Of a stretch of DNA of 46,000 bases, positions 32,571-42,499 are shown one piece after another. The translations under genes and the position numbers were made by a program. Where the stretch lies: contig JAQGDQ010000470.1 of the NCBI GenBank assembly GCA_030141605.1, positions 1 through 46,000 of the forward strand. The letters run 5' to 3'. The DNA comes from Tubiluchus corallicola (Eukaryota; Priapulida; Priapulimorpha; Priapulimorphida; Tubiluchidae). Numbering within the stretch: position 1 is the stretch's first letter; each line of letters opens with the position of its first letter. The notes under the pieces were generated by a model. The model did not search any database, had not been told where the DNA came from, and saw only the letters and a program-made list of their open reading frames with translations.

Positions 32571-33585
32571 TACAGCTCATATTAAATTATAATACGCACA
32601 TGTACACGAGCAGTAAATGCTAAGCCCCACCTCGCTCGGCGACTGTCATTAAATCTTACATTCAGCAGGGTGTAAATAAAATCATAATTGGTGCATCTTC
32701 CTAAACTGCCCAACTCACCGTTAATAGAGCATCCTGAAACTGAATTCATAATATGTAAAATATGCAGTTCTAGATAATAAGACACAATTTGATTATTTTC
32801 CGCGATGAAGAGAAATACTACATGTACTATGCTCGCCAGCAAAACTGCTAAAAGACAATTTATTTCTATCAAAATTTCTATATTTTCAATCCATTAATTA
32901 CAAGTAGGAATAATTATCATGAAACAACGATACATACTGTACAATGTCTTCCATAAACAGATAACAATTATTTTAATTTCTAGATATTATCCACAATCAC
33001 TATGACTTTACTGATAGTTTTTACAAACTGTAAAACTCGCGTTGGCGAATCAAAAATCAGGAATTATTTAATAACAAAACACTGAAGTATATGATTAAAG
33101 AACAGCATTTGCAATGCAAAGATAACTTGTTTGGCCAGCATTTGCAATGCAAAGATAACTTGCTCAGCCAGCATTTGCAATGCAAAGATAACTTGCTCAG
33201 CCAGCATTTGCAATGCAAAGATAACTTCTTGGACAACAAATGAGTGATTCTGACCCGACGATAAAAATTACCAAGTAAAATGCACCTGATTTGTACCAAA
33301 GGCTTGTCTAATTTTCTAGCAACAATAACTTTTATATACACACACTCACATACACATACATGTATACTGTATATACACATACAATGAGGTCAACAAAAGC
33401 ATAGTGTATTAAATTTAACCTAAATATTGACTGTATTTTTGAAATTTTCCATGAACATTTGATTTTTTCACACAAAATTACAAACGACTGAAATGAAGCA
33501 ATTTTTTGTGGTTAAATTACCAAACTGTCCGGTTGTATGAGCAAAGCGAGGACAATTACGTTTTAGCAAAGAGACGTACCACAAT
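32571..33585. other. intergenic sequence 3' of USF
   Basis: AT-rich. Apart from the 33-bp repeat and a CA/TA-rich stretch (33335-33385), nothing was recognised. Confidence 0.5.
33104..33230. repeat. 33-bp tandem repeat, four copies
   Basis: Unit AGCATTTGCAATGCAAAG followed by ATAACTTGCTCAGCC; copies start at 33104, 33137, 33170 and 33203. Each contains the small palindrome TTTGCAATGCAAA, and ATTTGCAATGCAAA resembles an octamer-type site. Lies 3' of the USF gene. Confidence 0.92.
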
Positions 33586-33591
33586 TTTATT
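33586..33591 (-). terminator. candidate USF polyadenylation signal
   Basis: TTTATT on the plus strand gives AATAAA on the minus strand, about 130 bases after the USF stop codon. Confidence 0.5.
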
Positions 33592-33719
33592 TTCAAAAAT
33601 GTAACAATTTGTGCCTATCTATGCATCATATCTGTAATTTTAACGTTGTCCTAAGCAAAAATTTTTTCTTTGATCCATTAATTACAAGGTTAATAATTAC
33701 AACTAGATATCAGTCAGCA

Positions 33720-33839
33720 TCATGTAGACCCAGTCACATCCGATGCTGGCATAATGCCATGCTGCTGCAGCTGTGTCCGTAATACGGCATTTTCGTTCTT
33801 TAATTCTTCGTACTGATTTCTCAAAAGCTCGTTATCTAC
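33720..33839 (-). CDS. USF: USF exon 9: leucine zipper and stop
   Basis: Residues 272-310, VDNELLRNQYEELKNENAVL and TQLQQHGIM, ending SDVTGST and TGA. Acceptor AAATTTAG. Confidence 0.95.
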   Translation of the reverse strand, partial: VDNELLRNQYEELKNENAVLRTQLQQHGIMPASDVTGST

Positions 33840-36800
33840 CTAAATTTAAAAAGCAGACATGACAATCACGCCAACTCAGTCAGGTGTACGTACTATAAAG
33901 CGATATGTAAAAAACTTTTTTACATACCTGTAATCGTTCCATATCTTTTAAACTATCAGTCATTCTAACGGTGTTTGCTCTCAGCTCTTCTATATAGTCG
34001 ACAGTTTTGGCAAGAATCCCACCCTTACTCTGAATAACAAGAGAAAATGGAAGATTTATTCGTGTGCTATAAGTTAACAGATTAAATAGTCTCACATGCC
34101 CATATACTAGATTAAATCTAGCACAACAACATTGACAATAATATCACTCTACAGAGAGAGGTACAGGGATGAGAATGACAAATTGCAAAAAACTCTGAAA
34201 CAGGCCGGGGTTTGGGGGCCGCGTAGGACCCCATGGGTCACAAATTGCAATTTTGGGACCATAGAGAGCCTCTAATTGGACTTAAAATATCAATTACCTT
34301 GTTTCATGCATAATTCAAAATACCAAACTATCAGGATACATGATACCTAATTGTCTCAAAAATGCTCAAGTACTGACCGCGCCTATGCAAAAGTATATAA
34401 AAACTGTCTGCAAGTGACTCAAATAACTCCGCACAATTGATTCTATATTTTTATACATAGAGATATACACATGGTTACACTGATGTACGTGATGTAAACA
34501 AAGTGACAGCCTGCCAACTAGCGGTCAGTTTGTGAAATAATGTACTGGGTCCGTAAAAATTTTCTCAACGAATTTATGTGATTTACAAAAATGGCACTGC
34601 TAGTCTTAGTAAAACTCGGAATTCTGCATATCCGCAGAAAATTCTCATCCCTGGTTGCCCACCAACCCACGTACATTTCTTCCTAGTGTAATAAAAAATA
34701 AACCGACGGTAGGAAGACACAATGGATCTGACTGGATCCATCAATTCATGATCAACACAACTCTACGACAACAATTTACCTGATTCGATACTTGTCCTTG
34801 CTTACATTGATCAGTTATGCAATCGGGAACTATTTTGGCCAAAGCTAAAATCCAATTGTTGATCTTGTCTCGACGGCGACGTTCAACTGAAATTCACAAC
34901 TTTAAATTTTGAAAAAAATGGCAACATGGAAATTAATGAACTGAAAGTTGCAATAATCTAAAAAAAATTGTAATGATATTTTCGGTTAAGCCTGTTTACA
35001 ACAGGAATAAGAATGACAAATTGCAAAAAACTCTGAAACAGGCCATAGGCAGCAACAAATTGCAATTTTGTGACCATAGAGAGCCTCTAACTGGACTTAA
35101 AATACCAATTACCTTGTTTCATGCATAATTTAAAATACCCAACTATCAAGGATACACGATACCTAATTGTCTCAAAAATGCCTAAGTACTGGCCGCTCCT
35201 ATGCAAAAGTATATAAAAACTGTCTACAATTGATTCTATATTTTTATACATAGAGATATACACATGGTTACACTGATGTACGTGATGTAAACAAAGTGAC
35301 GGCCTGCCACCCAGCGGTCAGCTTGTGAAATAATGTACTGGGTCCGTAAAAATTTTCTCAGCGAATTTACGCGATTTACAAAAATGGCACTACTGGTCTT
35401 CCAAAAACTTGAAATTCCGCATATCCGCGGAAAATTCTCATCCCAGGTTTACGCTAATCTGTCAAGCAACAGACTTGACAACACATTTCATGCACTAAAA
35501 TTATTCTTCAAATACGTTTTTAATGACTCACAAGTTGTTTATAGCTTTCACGTGAAAAAATGTAAAATAACATTCAAGTGTTGCTAATAGATATTTTGCC
35601 TCTGTCCAAGGTGGCATTTACACATAATAAAAAAGTTTACATTACTTGTATGATTTTTGTGAAAGATTCATTCAAGCTTTCGTACTTTTATTGCTGAACA
35701 TCACAAAAGTGTAAACACGTAGCGAACACTGTGTCTCACATCCTCCAGCACAGAAAAATTTATCCTTCATATCAATTTTTTAACTATGTTTTAGCTAATA
35801 AATGAACTTGTTAATTTAAGTATTTCAGGAAGTACTTCACTTAGTAGTATATCATGCTGTTTTCACATTTTCTTGAACTAGTAAGTACTTCTGTTTGTTC
35901 TTAAAGTTACTTTTGCAAAGTTGCATCACCTTCGTTATGGGTTTGCCTCCGTCGTTCATCGCGTCCACCAACTCGACCTGAACCGTCTGGTTTTGATCCG
36001 TAGTTTGACCTCGGCGCCAAATTTCTCTGTACGCCTCCGTGCAGAACATCAGACGGTGACATCATCACATAAAATTGTCCTAAAAAAGAACCCTCAATTT
36101 GTAGAACACGTGTAAAACTGTGTAATCCACAAACGAAAATACGGCACCCAATGCATAAAAGCTAAAAAAAAGCAAACAGAACTCTTTACAAAAACTATTT
36201 GCAAGAACTCGCTCATTTCTTTCCTCGTTGTCCACACAAATTCAAAGCTTACAATAAAAAACACATGTGAACCAGCAGCCATAAATTCCAAGCTACAGGA
36301 TATGCATTAACCCTTTCAGTCCCAAATTATTTTTTTAATAAGAAAAAATTTTTTGGCTTGGTACTTCAGTATGTCCATCTTCTTTACGCATAATAATTAT
36401 TTTCTTTCTACCTGTGCCCGCGTGCTACATTGGGATTCAATGGAAGCATAAAATGCGTTTCATTTTGCGACTGCCGATAATTTTTTAAAGTATTTAAGAC
36501 ATTTAGTATGCACGCTATGCTGATCTGTACAAAGTCATCTCTAAAGTACTGTACCTTGCGTAGTTTTTTATGCTATGTACATTTTTTAGTTTGCCATTTT
36601 ATCACCATTTTTAGTCTATTGTTATTGGCTTAAATCAAAATAACTATTAACAGATCAAATAACTGTCAGTTTTAAAATTTTATTAATTTTAAAGGCAGAA
36701 AATATTCTCGTATCCTACGGGATACAATGGGTATGAAAGGGTAAAAACCTTAACGACTACATTATCAATAAAAACCTCAGCTGACCTGAACTAGCCGTCT

Positions 36801-39800
36801 GAGCAATTGTTGAATTATCTTGTCCAGCATCACCGGCACCAGTCGAGGGAAAATAAGCGAGTTTAGCATCCACAGCTTGTGAGCCATTGTTGGTACCATT
36901 AAACGGCGTCTGAATTACTGCCTGCAAAAGAACACGTTTTTTTATTGTATTAAAACAGCAGAATTTTGTTTCTCTTAAAAAAGTCACAAATTACATTATC
37001 AAAAATTTAAAATATGATGTTACAATATCAAAACTTGTTATAAAAAAATTAAAAACACAGTGTGTTGACACCAACCTCAACAGAATGAGCAATGAAAGAT
37101 GTAAAAATTCTAAGAGAAATTATAAAGTGTAAGAAGGGAATGTTGTCTTACATCTAGAATCCTTCTTAACAAACACAGAAATAATTGTATAATGTTTCTC
37201 CAGTATAAAGACGATACCTCTGTCACATGACAGAAACCTAGTAGGCTTCAGGCAGATTATAAACAATGGGACATCAGACGATACTCTTCAATCAATATAC
37301 CAGCAAACTATCTTGGAACGTGACATTATCGTAATTAAGATCAATAATAAAGGCCAAAATACAGAACAAATTTCAAGCTTTCACGAAATTTTTTATTTGG
37401 AAATTTTACATTTATAGCACTTTTCAGGCATCCATTTTCACACTACTGAAATTTACTAGACTAATCATTGAAGGACAAAAACACACTCTTCATAAATGAA
37501 GCTTGAAAAATCATGTTGAGATTTTGTATCACGTTACACTGTCACTCAAACCAAAAAGAGCTTGTATTAGCAACAACACTGTATAAAACTTGCAAATTTA
37601 AACACCTGCGATAACTATTAGTACGGTTATTTTGACAGTAAGTCGTTTAAAGCAAGTACAGATGCAAAATAAACAAAGCATTCGTAAGTGAGTACTTTGA
37701 TGGCTAAGCAAAGGTGTAAATTACTTCACCTTGTCGACAGAATTCAAGTCAAGTTTATCAAGACACTCTTGATCTTGTCAGATACATTTTTTGGTGAAAC
37801 AGTGACTGGTTTTGGTTCACACTGGGATAATGAGCCAATGACGTTTGACACAAACGTTTCAAATTATTAAAAATTTTCTTTTCCAATTACATAGGTTTCT
37901 CAAGCAGATAAGTGTAAAGATAAGTAATATAACTTTGTACGGAGTTTTTTTTGCGATATACATTCTTCCTACTTAAATTCCAGTCCGCTTACAAATGCTA
38001 TAAATTCACTCCACATCGGCCAAACGTGTGACTGAGTTCAGTCTATGCCAACCAGCAATTTAAAAAATGCGAAAACTTGAATGTTCACCTACGCCTAATG
38101 TGATGGGCTCTTGGTTTAAAAACACAAATTTTGTTACAGAAATCAAAATGAAAACAGAGTCTGCAGTGCACTAAAATCTGCTGATGAAAATATTAAATAG
38201 TAAAATACTAAAGTAAAAAATACTTGTGAAATATTAGTCTAAATACTAGTAAAATATTAAAGTAAAAAATACTTGTGAAATATTAGTGTAAATACTAGTG
38301 AAATATTAAAGTAAAAAATACTTGTGAAATATTAGTGTAAATACTAGTGAAATATTAAAGTAAAAAATTTGTTCTTAACAATCTTAACAATGTAGCAACA
38401 CAATAGCTTTTTAGATGTAGTAAAATGAACTGAAAAAGAGAGGCCTTCTAGTCCTTCCTACTAAGTTTCTCAACACCAGTGCCCAGTCACATCAGCATGT
38501 TTTGATTAAGTCTTGCCAATTTGAAAATCAACAAAACAATGTCAGAACAACCGAACTTTCCATCGCCGTAAAGTCCTCAGTTTTCTCCAGCCACTTTGAA
38601 ACAAGAACTGTCACCAAATCATGAACGTGTTACATTCTCTGCAGCACATACTTCAAAGTGAGATTTCAAACTGAGACATTCTCTGCAGCACATATTTCAA
38701 AGTGAGATTTCAAAGTGAGACATTCTCTGCAGCACATATTTCAAAGTGAGACATTCTCTGCAGCACATATTTCAAAGTGAGACATTCTCTGCAGCACATA
38801 TTTCAAAGTGAGAAATTCTCTGCAACACATATTTCGAAGTGAGACATTCTCTGCAGCACATATTTCAAAGTGAGACATTCTCTGCAGCACATATTTCAAA
38901 GTGAGACATTCTCTGCTTCACTTCTGAAAAGCAGCTCAATGCACAACACATCGCAAATAAATGAAGTTTACCTGTATACCCTGAGAGCTTGTGCTAAAAG
39001 GTGACGCAACAACTTCTCCTGAACCGTCTGCAGCCACTTGCACAACTCTGTACGTTATTTGTGCTGAAAGTAAAGTCAAAATGACAAATGAACCGTCTGC
39101 AGCCACTTGCACAACTCTGTACGTTATTTGTGCTGAAAGTAAAGTCAAAATGACAAATGAACCGTCTGCACCCACTTGCACAACTCTGTACGTTATTTGT
39201 GCTGAAAGTAAAGTCAAAATGACAAATGAACCGTCTGCAGCCACTTGCACAACTCTGTACGTTATTTGTGCTGAGTTGCTAAAATGCACAGTGACTTTCT
39301 GAACACCTTGTATACGTATGTATATGTTATCATACATGATTGCCGTTTTGTTTTTAGATAAATCACGCAAATATGTGTCTTATCTACAGCACTGCCTAGG
39401 GCAGACGTATATAATAGCGCACATGTATTAGAATGTGGTTAAGATATCTAGAACTACCAGTTCAGTGGCTCATTACAGAAGCACAGCCTTGACGAGTTAC
39501 ATTCCAGTCTTGCCACAACCATCCAGTTTGAGTACTAAATGGTGAACTCTGGCTTCTAGTTTTCTGAATTGTTTAAAGAAAAATACAAAAAAGTCTTGCT
39601 CATTTGGCATAACAAAAATATAAACTGGACAACAGACATAATTTGTACATACCCCCTCCACCATCCGGCCTTAACTGGTACTGCACAGTTGAAGGGTCAA
39701 TTGTAATACCAGCTGATACTCCTGCCAAACCTCCTTGGTCTCCACTAACATCTATATATAAAAAATGGTAGCTGTTATTGAAATGTAGAAAATATATATC

Positions 39801-41546
39801 CTAAAAATAAAGTAGGACAAAAATTTAATCTATCAAAAGTTTAAAGATTAATGAAGCTCTGATCAAATAATCTACCATACACATTTCATTAAAATATTTC
39901 CAAAGTAGACAACAGCTTGAAAGTCGGCCTCAAGCAGCACAGAACATTTTCATTTCCATTTATTGCAGTATGTATGATTACCATAAGTGATGATAAAAAT
40001 GAGTTTCCGACAATTTGGCTAGCGCCTGGATACTATTAGTTAAGTTGCAATAACTAGAAAAATTCAAATGCTGCCAAACAACGAAAAAGAAGCAATGGAA
40101 TGAAATTCGATAAACATTAAATTTTTTCAATTTTTAATACAGGTAAACTGGTTGAAAGAAGTAGAGGTCAAAAACATCTGAAATGAGCCAAGATTTCAAC
40201 CAGAAACTTCTGGGCAGCAAATGCAGCTTCTTGAACCATTAAACTAAATAGTGTTCGCTTTCACTTTCTTATGATTGTTGGTGATACCAGTACCCTCTAT
40301 TAGTAACTCAATGAAATCTGCAAACAGACAATTACTTTAATCCAGGAGTGTGCACATTGCGGCCCGCGAAGAGATTTGTCAACCTAATGAGTGTGGCCCG
40401 GGTGATCAATTGAGTGTACCCAGCTGAAGTCCAAGCCACGATCCCAAAGATAGTGCAGGTAGTTTTTTCTACTAGATCGGATGACATTAATCCTTACAAG
40501 ACGGTTGTAGTTTAATGTCACTGTACTACACAGACTGTGTGATACACATTACTAATATGCATTGTAATGAAATTACCACTATATGTCCTGAAAGTAGAAA
40601 TATATGCTTTGTAATATAAATTTTAATAACTTCTAAAATAGTTTCTTGAGTGTAGTAGTAATGATGTACGCAGGTCGGATGCAAAAAAATCATTATTCAG
40701 CCTTTCTGTACTTGGCTCCTTGATCAAACTGCTCATGGCCCGCAAGAATTGCGGGAAAGTTTAATGTGGCCCGGCTAGTCTGATAATTTGCACACCCCTG
40801 CTTTAATCTGTCTTCTACAGCATTAAGTGATTCTCTGTGCAAGTACTAACCTGTTGTATACATCTGATGTTTGCTCTCCTCCATTTGTGAATAATTATTA
40901 ACCTGGTCATCCTGCTCACCTGGGTCGCTAGATTTATCTTGTGATCTAAGAGACAGCAATAATGTTATAATTTATATACGACAGTTACCACCTTATCTTT
41001 GACTGAGCTGCTGAAAAAATCTTTCAGAGTTCTTCTTTCTAAGAAACTTTATCACCACATCTATACTATAGGGCAATATTTTTTCTGTGATATTATTTCC
41101 ACTACAACTCAATAAATTTCACTCGCAATAAAAAAACTAAAGAAAAGATTAAAGTTATCAGTTTAGTCGCTGTAATAACGACGACGTTAACTTAGCAACA
41201 GCAGTATAAAATCGGCTCCACATTTTTTATATAACTTCCCACAAGATGATATGATAATGGCATTATTTAAACATAGATATTCTATGACAGTCCCTACAAG
41301 TATAAATTATGTATGAAAGTATTGCTACTTTTAAAGTGCAGCCTGCCTAGTGTACAAAGTTCGAAACGCTTCCGCCATCCTGGATTAAGACTCCATCATA
41401 ACATTAGCGTATAACGTTAAGTTTATTCAGTATTTTCTCAAAGTTGAGAATGCACAACTGCTGTTCGGTTTTTGGCACATTTTTTATGTCACGCAATTCA
41501 TCTAAAATACTCACGCTACTTCCAAAGAAGTGTCCAGCATATCCAT
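33720..41546 (-). CDS. USF: upstream stimulatory factor (bHLH-Zip), 9 exons, 310 aa
   Basis: Coding exons in transcript order: 41546-41515, 40945-40851, 39751-39653, 39063-38972, 36921-36786, 36079-35930, 34886-34780, 34029-33928 and 33839-33720, totalling 933 bp with all phases consistent. USF is a nuclear dimeric activator that binds CACGTG E-boxes. The N-terminus begins MDMLD like vertebrate USF2. The USF-specific region GQFYVMMSP is at 152-160. The basic region has the contact triad His199, Glu203, Arg207 in HNEVERRRRD, followed by KINNW. The helix-loop-helix spans about 208-265. The leucine zipper (about 268-300) contains VDNELLRNQYEELKNENAVL. Length matches vertebrate USF1. Four introns hold MITEs, and exon 4 has multiplied acceptors. 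Very likely the single USF orthologue. Confidence 0.95.
33928..34029 (-). CDS. USF: USF exon 8: helix 2
   Basis: Residues 238-271: SKGGILAKTVDYIEELRANT, the conserved second helix of USF, then the start of the zipper. Acceptor TTGTTATTCAG, donor CAG/GTATGT. The next intron is only 88 bp. Confidence 0.95.
34164..34653 (+). mobile_element. MITE family C, copy 1 (USF intron 7)
   Basis: Ends CAGGGATGAGAAT and ATTCTCATCCCTG are perfect complements over 13 bp. About 490 bp, non-coding. Shares nearly its full length with 35002-35446. CAG-led short inverted repeats suggest a hAT-type element, but no target duplication is visible for this copy. Confidence 0.8.
34780..34886 (-). CDS. USF: USF exon 7: basic region and helix 1
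   Basis: Residues 203-237: ERRRRDKINNWILALAKIVP and the loop. Acceptor GTGAATTTCAG, donor CAG/GTAAAT. Same-orientation MITE C copies lie in the introns on both sides. Confidence 0.95.
35002..35446 (+). mobile_element. MITE family C, copy 2 (USF intron 6)
   Basis: Same orientation as copy 1 and similar throughout, with two internal deletions. Ends CAGGAATAAGAAT and ATTCTCATCCCAG. Flanks GTTTACAA and GTTTACGC agree at six of eight bases, as expected of a decayed 8-bp duplication. Confidence 0.8.
35930..36079 (-). CDS. USF: USF exon 6: USF-specific and basic region
   Basis: Residues 153-201: QFYVMMSPSDVLHGGVQRNL, then RDERRRQTHNE at the start of the DNA-binding region. Acceptor TTCTTTTTTAG, donor GAAG/GTGATG. 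The longest open frame here is a different, false one. Confidence 0.93.
36307..36744 (-). mobile_element. TTAA MITE family A, copy 3 (USF intron 5)
   Basis: Opposite orientation to copies 1 and 2. Starts TTAACCCTTTCAGTCCC and ends GGGTATGAAAGGG; the right TTAA has decayed to TAAA. It ends about 42 bp from the donor of USF exon 5. Confidence 0.85.
36786..36921 (-). CDS. USF: USF exon 5
   Basis: Residues 107-151. AVIQTPFNG and LAYFPSTGAGD match the AVIQ...YFPS motif of vertebrate USF. Acceptor CTTTTGCAG, donor TTCAG/GTCAGC. MITE A copy 3 ends about 42 bp past the donor. Confidence 0.92.
37578..37961 (+). repeat. dispersed repeat F, copy 2
   Basis: Diverged match to 21158-21511 in the same orientation, with conserved blocks CTGTATAAAACTTGCAAATT and AATTACATAGGTTTCTCAAG plus AAGTAATATA. 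Class unknown. Confidence 0.65.
38208..38370. repeat. 49-bp tandem repeat, about three copies
   Basis: Unit begins AAAGTAAAAAATACTTGTGA and continues AATATTAGTGTAAATACTAG. Copies are almost identical, so the expansion is recent. Confidence 0.88.
38631..38917. repeat. 31-bp tandem repeat, about eight copies
   Basis: Unit GACATTCTCTGCAGCACATA plus TTTCAAAGTGA. The first two copies are longer because ATTTCAAA..TGAG is duplicated inside them. In USF intron 4, just downstream of the exon 4 donor on the minus strand. Confidence 0.92.
38972..39063 (-). CDS. USF: USF exon 4 (shortest form)
   Basis: Residues 77-106, QITYRVVQVAADGSGEVVAS and following, the counterpart of the QVTYRVVQV segment of vertebrate USF2. 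Acceptor TTGACTTTACTTTCAG, donor ATACAG/GTAAAC. Three further copies of the acceptor and exon start lie upstream at 69-bp spacing, so ends at 39132, 39201 or 39270 are also possible and all keep the frame. Confidence 0.88.
39021..39276 (-). repeat. USF: 69-bp tandem repeat carrying a splice acceptor (USF exon 4)
   Basis: Four copies of the exon 4 start, CACAAATAACGTACAGAGTT, each preceded by a CAG acceptor; phase points (the C of CTG on the plus strand) are at 39064, 39133, 39202 and 39271. The three internal copies carry the full acceptor TTGACTTTACTTTCAG. The unit is 69 bp, a multiple of three, and has no stop codon in the USF frame. Copies are identical by eye except one G/C change giving VGADGS instead of VAADGS. 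Confidence 0.93.
39653..39751 (-). CDS. USF: USF exon 3
   Basis: Residues 44-75, including VQYQLRPDGGG, which corresponds to the IQYQFRTE segment of vertebrate USF. Acceptor TTTATATATAG, donor GGGG/GTATGT; the last G joins CA of exon 4 to give Ala76. Confidence 0.9.
40343..40800. mobile_element. hAT MITE with perfect 8-bp target duplication
   Basis: Ends CAGGAGTGTGCACATT and AATTTGCACACCCCTG are inverted repeats with two mismatches. CTTTAATC flanks both sides exactly (40335-40342 and 40801-40808). About 458 bp with GGCCCGC motifs near both ends, no coding sequence. In USF intron 2. Confidence 0.92.
40851..40945 (-). CDS. USF: USF exon 2
   Basis: Residues 12-42 plus flanking split codons. 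Acidic and Gln/Asn-rich (DPGEQDDQVNNYSQMEESKH), a likely activation region. Acceptor CTGTCTCTTAG, donor ACAG/GTTAGT. The end of a hAT MITE lies 50 bp downstream of the donor. Confidence 0.85.
41515..41546 (-). CDS. USF: USF exon 1: start codon
   Basis: ATGGATATGCTGGACACTTC begins MDMLDTSLEV and ends in GC before the donor GTGAGT; GC plus the first base of exon 2 makes Ala11. A CACGTG E-box sits directly before the ATG. Confidence 0.85.
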
Positions 41547-41606
41547 CACGTGTGTTGATCACGGGGCCAAACACACAGGTCATGTGAGAGAAAGCTTGAG
41601 CATGTG
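41547..41606 (-). promoter_or_regulatory. E-box cluster before the USF start codon
   Basis: CACGTG at 41547-41552 abuts the ATG; CATGTG at 41581-41586 and 41601-41606 read as TCACATG on the minus strand, also a bHLH-Zip site. CACGTG is the USF consensus, so autoregulation is a reasonable inference. Occupancy is unknown. Confidence 0.55.
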
Positions 41607-41613
41607 ACACAAA

Positions 41614-41675
41614 ATGGCCGAATCGCCTTCTTTTCTCACAAATTCAGCAGTTGGCCTTGGCGTATTAATACCGAA
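41614..41675 (+). CDS. possible first exon of a divergent gene
   Basis: AAAATGGCC is a good start context. The frame reads MAESPSFLTNSAVGLGVLIP and then meets the donor AA/GTAAGG. It begins 67 bp from the USF ATG, head to head, so the two could share a promoter. No following exon was identified and the peptide is not recognised, so this may be chance. Confidence 0.35.
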
Positions 41676-41890
41676 GTAAGGCAGAACAAAAAGAAAGACA
41701 CCTTTGACACATATTATTAGTAAAATGGAATGTAGACTGTGAATAATGTAGCTCAGCTGTCAGTTTATTTTACTTCACTATCAAAATTTCCTACATTTTC
41801 GTGCAATATTAGCGACCTACATTCAGTGATAAACAGAGCGCATTGATCCTTGATAAATCATCGAATGTCAAACGGATACGTATTAGGCAC

Positions 41891-41902
41891 TGCGCAGGCG
41901 CA
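41891..41902. promoter_or_regulatory. NRF1-like palindromic site
   Basis: TGCGCAGGCGCA, the two-half-site pattern recognised by NRF1 and common near animal transcription starts, about 345 bp upstream of the USF ATG in the local CpG-richer stretch. The USF transcription start may lie nearby. Confidence 0.45.
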
Positions 41903-42480
41903 GTTTTTACTTATGCGCACACCAAGAGCAGGTGGTTCCCGGAACTGCCGTGATACCTTGCTAAAGTGATTTAGAAAGCTCGAGAATCGAGAAAATACAA
42001 TCGAAAACCCAATCTAAGCCTGAGAAATAGAGTAATAGTATTTCGCAAAAGCTGGTATATAAAATAAAATAGACCTAGTGAATAAAAATAGGGCCAATTT
42101 TTCACAACAAACTTTCAGTGTCTGCTAACCTATCTCGACCTCGACGTTTTCTAGTCTTTCTTTCTCTTGTTCTCTTTCATAATAATAATGTGTCTTCCCT
42201 GTCTCATAGTCATAGTCCCACTATATTCTCGCTAACAGAGTTGTTTCGTATTGCTTGTAAGCCGGTTAGCAAAATGAATTTGAAATAAGTTATAAATAAA
42301 TCTGATCTAAACTTAAACCCCTAGCCAATAGGTCAATAATGAAAGAAAAGAATTAAGAGAGTATTAGTTATTTACTACTTTATCAAAACGCACCTGCTGT
42401 CACACTTTTCCGTTAAAAATTAGTTAGTTCCTGCATAGCAGCGTATTTGCGCAAAATGATGCGTAAATAAATTCACGCAT
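41903..42480. other. USF upstream flank, no gene seen
   Basis: AT-rich with TTTCTCTT-like pyrimidine tracts at 42130-42180. No exon recognised. Confidence 0.5.
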
Positions 42481-42499
42481 ATTTATACTTGCGTCGTCA

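Larger units (their letters stand above)
36922..38971 (-). other. USF intron 4, repeat-filled
   Basis: Largest USF intron. Contains dispersed repeat F copy 2 (37578-37961), a 49-bp array (38208-38370) and a 31-bp array (38631-38917) ending 55 bp from exon 4. No other exon seen. Confidence 0.7.

Noticed and set aside
33057-33380. Minus-strand frame with a repeated LSLHCKCW motif
   Set aside because: Product of the 33-bp tandem repeat downstream of the USF poly(A) signal; no gene context.
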